Shown: positions 58,905 to 64,000 of the stretch, one piece after another
Numbering within the stretch: the stretch's first letter is position 1
Layout of the letters: each line of letters starts with the position of its first letter
Origin: Pyrus communis
Taxonomy: Eukaryota > Streptophyta > Magnoliopsida > Rosales > Rosaceae
Direction of reading: 5' to 3'
Length of the DNA stretch: 64,000 bases
Assembly (NCBI RefSeq): GCF_963583255.1
Contig: NC_084806.1
Span: 18,270,317-18,334,316 of the forward strand
The notes under the pieces: model-generated
Told to the model about the DNA's origin: nothing
Database searches by the model: none
What the model saw: only the letters and a program-made list of their open reading frames with translations
Made by a program: the position numbers and the translations under genes

Positions 58905-61900
58905 ATGAGGATCAGTAAAACAGAGGTGAATTTGAGGAGGCTGCTTGCATCTGCGCCCCAGCAACATAACCAGGCAAAACTTGTACATGTATGTTATTAG
59001 AATTACAGGTTACAAGGTGTTATCCATTTTTAGATAATTGCTTTGTGCCAAATATTTCCGGTTTCTTGGCTTTATATTTGTTTTTGCTTGGGGGATATCT
59101 ACCATTTATGGATGACATAAGTAGTGCTACTTTGCAGTATGTTGCTACATCACGGGAACTGGTAGAACAACTAGCTGCAGAGAGAAATCCAGAAGGCTTA
59201 CCAAGGTATGAGGTTGATTCACATTCCAAACATTATGTTGTTGATACTGGGTCCTACGGTAGCTACGCCGATCAACATTTTCATATTATCTATTTCTATG
59301 TATTTTGTTGATACGGTTCCCTACTTAAGAGTTTGTAAGATTCTTAGTTATTGAAATCATTATTTGTGATTTTATATACAGAGTTTCAAAGGCTGTTATG
59401 AGTGACTATTCAGAGAAGATCGAAGCCATTGCTTCCAATTTAGCTGCTCTGCCGGTGCGTACATATGATCTAGAAATCATTCATGTCACTATTGTTGAAG
59501 TGTTGATAATATGTACTTTAAACCAGTTATTAATAAAATGTGTACTTTTGATTTACAATTTTCTGTGGAATTAAGTATTATGTATGATTCAAATCAATTT
59601 TACTTTAGCTGTGATGGATCGTTGGACAGTTTTTAGTTCTTATGCAGGGAACAATTTCTAGAGACAGTTTATAGTTCAAGTTTCATGCTTGTAATGATTC
59701 TGAATCTCCTTCAGTGCATCAGTACATGTAATTTGTTGCGTCATTTTTGTTATCTTGAGAGTGAATCTGTAATATATGGATAATGTTTTCTTGCATATCG
59801 GACATGGTATATTATGTTGTGAATCTGGCATCACATATGAAAGCAGGAGTTTACCTGATCAGTGGTCCAGATTAACAGCTTGGCAAGAGAATATTTCTTT
59901 AGAATGTAATGTTTTTAATTTTTTGGTCGAAGAATGTAGGGTATGTATGTGCAATATATGGAGTTCCTTGCTCCTAACTATGATTTATTTCGCAATTCCC
60001 AGCCTGATATTCAAACACCTGAAGAGCCCCTTGCAAGCTCTTCTGATACAGGAGACAATCAGATTCCCGCTTCTCCAGGTCTGAGAAGGAGATTTGTGTA
60101 AGTGAATGATAGTTAGGATCACAATGGTTTCAGTTCCTTAGTGATTTTTTGTCTGCAATGACTTGTTTTATTTTAACTGTGTTTTTTTTTTTAAATAGGC
60201 CTCCCTCAAATATCAAAGATGGAGCTCGTGAGACTGTTAATGTTGATTCTTCGGCACCTGTTAAACTGGATGCTGCAGCCCAAGCACACATTGAAAAGCA
60301 TAGGTATATTATTACTATCTCAATTTCTTCTATTAAACTGGAGTAATGAGACTGGATGAATTTGAAAACGGGAGTTCTAGGATGTTGGTCATAAATTGGG
60401 AATGCAATGTAGTTATATATGTTTTCAATATGAAGTTACTTTTCTTTTAAGCCGAGAAAGAAGTTGACTTTTGTTTAAAAATAAATGGGATATGATTCTT
60501 TTACAAATAGAAATGACATGGATGCTCCCTTGGGATATCTGATAAAATTAGAGCAATAGAATTGGGCAACTTTGGGATTAGTTCCATCTATTTGTACAAT
60601 TTTCTTTCTTTACTTAGTTGGTAACAAAGACAAAACACTACCTAAAAACAAATCTTGGTCTACAAACCAGCCTGTCTGTCATTCAGAGTGCTTATTAAGG
60701 AACTAGGGGGACCATCCAAATTGTATCAACCCAAGTCCATGTCCTGCCCATGTCTTTCCTGCCATCTGCTGCGATACTAAGATCTTTCTGCATGTTTGGT
60801 ACACCACTGCCAACAGATGGTGTCTAGAATCAACATGACCTTTAACCAGAACCCACCGGAGCAGATACTGTTACTGTTAGAGAGGAAATTGCTTCGATCC
60901 CAAGTCAATTGGCGTCCATAAAGTAGAGGTCACACAATTCAGCAGTTAAAACTTCAAGTGTTAATTACATTTCCTTTCCACATTATGTTTACGACTCTTA
61001 CAAATTTTCTCTCATGCTTTACAGAAAGCTTCAAGAGGATTTGACAGACGAAATGGTTGGATTGGCTAGGCAACTCAAAGAGAGTAGTCTCATGATGAGT
61101 CACTCCCTGGAGAACACTGAAAAAGTAAGATACCCTGAGATATCTATTGCAGGATGTTGTAAGGTCTATAGAATCAATACTATTTGGATTTAGCTGGCTG
61201 TGGTTTGATTTGTTTAGGTTGACACTGAAGGGAAGTTAAGGTGAATATTGCATAGTATTTAGAGGGTGTGAGATTAGGATAAATGCTTGAAAAGGAAAAT
61301 GTTAAACAAAGAATCGAGTGTTGGGACTGAAACGAGTCCTAAGAGCCTGTTGGTATCTTATTTGGATCCAACTTTTTATGCTCAATAATTATTTTTTTAG
61401 ACACAAGCTATAATAATTCTCTCTCTCTCTCTCTCTCTGCGAGTGCGGGTTCAACTCCGCCGCTAGAGCTACTCTCTTGTTGTGCCATCCTGAGTCGATG
61501 CGGTAGAGGAGAGATGTTGTGCTCTGTTGGATATGGTGGTGAAGTAATGGATCTATCATCTGATTGGCTAATTGTGGATTAGAGCTTAGGGGGACTGGGG
61601 AGGTCGACGGAAGGGGAACTGATTGAATTTTTGTTTCGAAATGGTTTTAGAAATGATGAAAACATTTGGGTAGGATACCAAACGGGCCCCAAGACACGGG
61701 GGCTAAAACAAGTAGATTTGCAGAGGAATTTAAGTGGTAACAGGAGAACTGATTAAATTTTTGATTAGAAATGTATGTTACTTCAAGAAACTAGTTGTTA
61801 TAACTGTATACTCGCTGGTGTCTCAGATGTAAATTCATAGCTGATGGAAGGACATAAACGTTGATCTCATAACTTAGTTATGGCTTGTACGCAGGTACTT

Positions 61901-62071
61901 GATTCCACAGAGAAGGCTGTTGAAAGTAGCTTGGCAAGCACTGGCCATGCCACCACACGGGCGACAGATATATACTCAAAGACGTCCAAAACTACTTGTT
62001 TCACATGGCTTCTGATGTTTGTAATGACATGCGTATTCATCATGGTGGTTCTTTTAATTCGCGTCACTTAA
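58905..62071 (+). CDS. USE1-type Q-SNARE (Golgi-to-ER vesicle fusion), 233 aa, seven coding exons
   Basis: Exons are 58,905-58,988, 59,138-59,205, 59,382-59,454, 60,003-60,097, 60,199-60,303, 61,025-61,124 and 61,895-62,071. All introns are GT-AG and the joined frame is open to TAA. The protein starts [20 protein letters not shown] and has [20 protein letters not shown] (about 35-54). A heptad-rich SNARE region follows (about 143-205: [20 protein letters not shown] onward), then a C-terminal membrane anchor (about 210-230, [20 protein letters not shown]) with four lumenal residues. This order fits USE1/SLT1, which works with Sec20, Ufe1/syntaxin 18 and Sec22 in COPI vesicle fusion at the ER. 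A 5'-UTR exon probably ends at 58,058 with its acceptor at 58,894-58,895. No lesion was seen. Plant USE1 length is similar. Confidence 0.9.
61345..61687. mobile_element. Small MITE in USE1 intron 6
   Basis: The ends GCCTGTTGGTATCTTATTTGG (left) and GCCCGTTTGGTATCCTACCC (right, read inward) are inverted repeats. The flanks cctaaga and cccaaga match at 6 of 7. It holds a (CT)n run at 61,420-61,438. The length of 343 bp and the termini suggest a hAT-type MITE. Confidence 0.5.
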
Positions 62072-63230
62072 GGGTATGTTGTGTTAGGAAGACTGATCTT
62101 TCGTCCCATAATTTCTACGTATAATTTGCAACGTTGAACATCGACAGTTTACGAATAGATATAATCTCGGAGCATAGCATTGTTGATGGATCATCAGAAA
62201 TGAACAGGGAATGGATTGAATTGTTAATGATACTATGACGCTAGTCACCGGAACATTTCAAAGGACTGCACTGCAACTTTCATTGGTGAAGGTCCTGCTA
62301 CATGTTGTAATTAGAATTAGCAGATGTTAACGTACTAGTTTCTACTCTCCAAAGGGTTGTACACCATGTAAACAAGCAAAGAACCATGTTAGAAACGTCT
62401 CACATGAGCCTAATTTTAACATGATATCACACCAGTTATTCTTGCGTTAGTTGACCCGTTTGCGCTGTGTTTTTTGGATCATTGATGCAAATTGGACATT
62501 GCAAGAGCGGATTTCTCATTCCTCTTCCCCTATCTATCTTAAGGCCTAGTTTGATATTGCTGTGCATTTTTAAAAAAACTGCTTCTGCTGTGTTATGGTA
62601 TTTAATGCGATAAATTATTATAAAAAAGAATAATGTGGGGTTAAAAATTGTAATTTGGTAAAATATGTGGGGATATGCTTGCTATTTGAAAATTTTATTA
62701 AGTGCGCAATGATTACTATGCTTTGAAAGAAAAAAAAAGAACTTTAGAAACATGGTAGATCCTACTTAATGCTTTTACTTTTCTATGCTTTTCTATTCTC
62801 ATTGACATCATTTTTAAGAAAAACGCCTTTTTTTATTTTACTAAATAAATTTGATGTTCTAGGTTTTTTTTAATAAGCTCTATTTTAAAAAACACCACAA
62901 TTGCAAGCCAGCTCTAAGAAAAGGCACTTAGCTTATTCATGTCTAAGTAAGGAGAAAGTTGCATGCGTTATGACAATGAGGTTTACAATTTGAGCCTACT
63001 TTTCCAACTTAATCAGTTCTGCATATTAACAAAGTTACATTTGTTTTGACCTATATGAACAAGTAAGCGCATACAGACATATGTTTAGCTACTAATTTAT
63101 CGTGACTTCAAATTAAAAAAAAATAATAATAAAAAAACAAATAAAAGCCAGGTTTATATCAGAACATTTTACAGGGCACGAAGATTGCAGATCAACTTTT
63201 GGAACACGGTGATAGCAACGCCCGCCATTC
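62072..63230. other. 3' UTR of USE1 and intergenic DNA
   Basis: The first 300 or so bases are likely 3' UTR. The segment 62,543-62,940 begins ggcctagtttgatattgctg and is rich in A/T homopolymers. It may be a MITE, but no matching end was found. Confidence 0.4.
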
Positions 63231-63236
63231 TCTTCT

Positions 63237-63246
63237 CTATATAAAC
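63237..63246 (+). promoter_or_regulatory. TATA box of the cysteine protease gene
   Basis: CTATATAAAC lies about 90 bp upstream of the ATG, at a normal distance for a 60-bp leader. It is the best TATA match in the region. Confidence 0.6.
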
Positions 63247-63335
63247 TGTGAAGCAGTCTACCATTTGGGTATAACCTTCTCTCCCATCCATTTACTTCAT
63301 CAAATCCCAGTAGCTTCCGTTACTAGCTTTACACC

Positions 63336-64000
63336 ATGGAGTACATCAACCAGTCCTACGGCAAATGTCTTATTTTGGCTTTGATCTTCATGCTGGGAGC
63401 CTTGTCTTCTCAAGCCACTTCTCGCACTCTCCAAGATGCATCAATGTACGGGAGATACGAGCAATGGATGGCTCGTTATGGACGTGTATATTCTGACATT
63501 AACGAGAAGGAGAAGCGCTTCAATATTTTCAAGGAAAATGTTGCGTTCATAGAATCTTCCAACAATGATGCAAACAAACTTTACAAATTGAGCGTCAATC
63601 AATTTGCAGACCTTACGAATGAAGAATTCAAAGCCTCGAGAAATAGATTCATGGGGCACGAATGTTCCACAAAGACGACTTCTTTCAAATATGAAAATGT
63701 TACTGCACCACCAACTGTAGATTGGAGAAAGAAAGGAGCTGTGACACCAGTCAAGGACCAAGGCCAATGTGGTAATCAATTTTATTTATAACTTAGAACT
63801 TCATTAAACGGTTTCTAGTACTCTAACTATGATTTAATTGCAATATTACACAAATCTATGTGTATTAAATTAACCACTACTTAATTTATGCCAAAAAAAC
63901 AAAAAAACAAAAAAAAAACACAATATCTTACTGCAACAAAATACTTGCAGGATGTTGTTGGGCTTTTTCAGCGGTGGCAGCCATGGAAGGAATTACTAAG
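63336..64000 (+). CDS. Papain-like cysteine protease (SAG39/SAG12 type), 5' part, runs off the window
   Basis: Exon 1 is 63,336-63,771; intron 63,772-63,950 (GT-AG); exon 2 continues past the window end. The start follows a TATA box and a short leader. Residues 1 to about 28 are a signal peptide (hydrophobic core CLILALIFMLGALSS). The I29 inhibitor prodomain follows, with the ERFNIN-type helix (EKEKRFNIFKENVAFI, about 57-72) and VNQFADLTNEEF (87-98). The mature enzyme begins near APPTVDWRKKGAVTPVKDQG. The catalytic Cys is residue 148, in GCCWAFS across the splice, with the oxyanion Gln at 144-region QGQCG. These enzymes are secreted or vacuolar proteases, often linked to senescence or defence. 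The His and Asn catalytic residues lie beyond the window, so integrity is unknown. Confidence 0.92.

Overview
This window is eukaryotic plant nuclear DNA. It is AT-rich and dominated by transposable elements. Spliced genes with GT-AG introns cluster in the right half, and the proteins are plant types (thioredoxin x, STP hexose carrier, papain-type protease). The element set (Cassandra TRIM with a 5S rRNA-derived core, gypsy LTRs of about 2-2.7 kb, CACTA, hAT and MULE MITEs, LINE, tRNA-derived SINEs) and the style of the LTRs suggest a woody eudicot. Rosaceae (apple/pear type) is my best guess, but this is inference from recall, not a search.

Layout, left half (1-35,100): mostly transposons. 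A fragment of a chloroplast RNA-binding (RRM) protein gene runs off the left edge. Then come a LINE 3' end split by a MULE-type MITE, a Tourist-type MITE, a CACTA end, a hAT-like element with a 42-bp triplication, a complete Cassandra element plus a truncated third Cassandra LTR in the other orientation, and a SINE with a clean target duplication. A 9.5-kb LTR retrotransposon (14,050-23,590) has 2.7-kb LTRs and an almost coding-free interior. After it lie a RING-finger gene fragment, a hAT MITE with an 8-bp target duplication, and a LINE (26.3-35.1 kb) split by a solo LTR that is itself split by a second solo LTR.

Layout, right half (35,700-64,000): genes with transposons between them. An E2F-associated phosphoprotein-like gene (minus, three exons) looks intact. 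A chloroplast thioredoxin x gene and, next to it, an STP sugar-carrier gene are both broken by several independent lesions. A 300-bp tandem repeat, a decayed CACTA element and a rearranged Ty1/copia element follow; the copia element has an inverted duplication inside and sits in a minus-strand LINE relic. Then come three apparently intact genes on the plus strand: a U5 snRNP 40-kDa WD40 protein (splicing), a USE1-type SNARE (Golgi-to-ER transport) and the 5' part of a papain-like cysteine protease that runs off the right edge.

The genes do not form a pathway; this is ordinary gene spacing in a transposon-rich plant chromosome. The most unusual structures are the copia element with tandem 5' LTRs and a head-to-head inverted repeat, the three-level nested insertion at 26-35 kb, and the adjacent pair of decayed genes at 39.9-43.3 kb. 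I saw no clear sign of a wholly new biological system.
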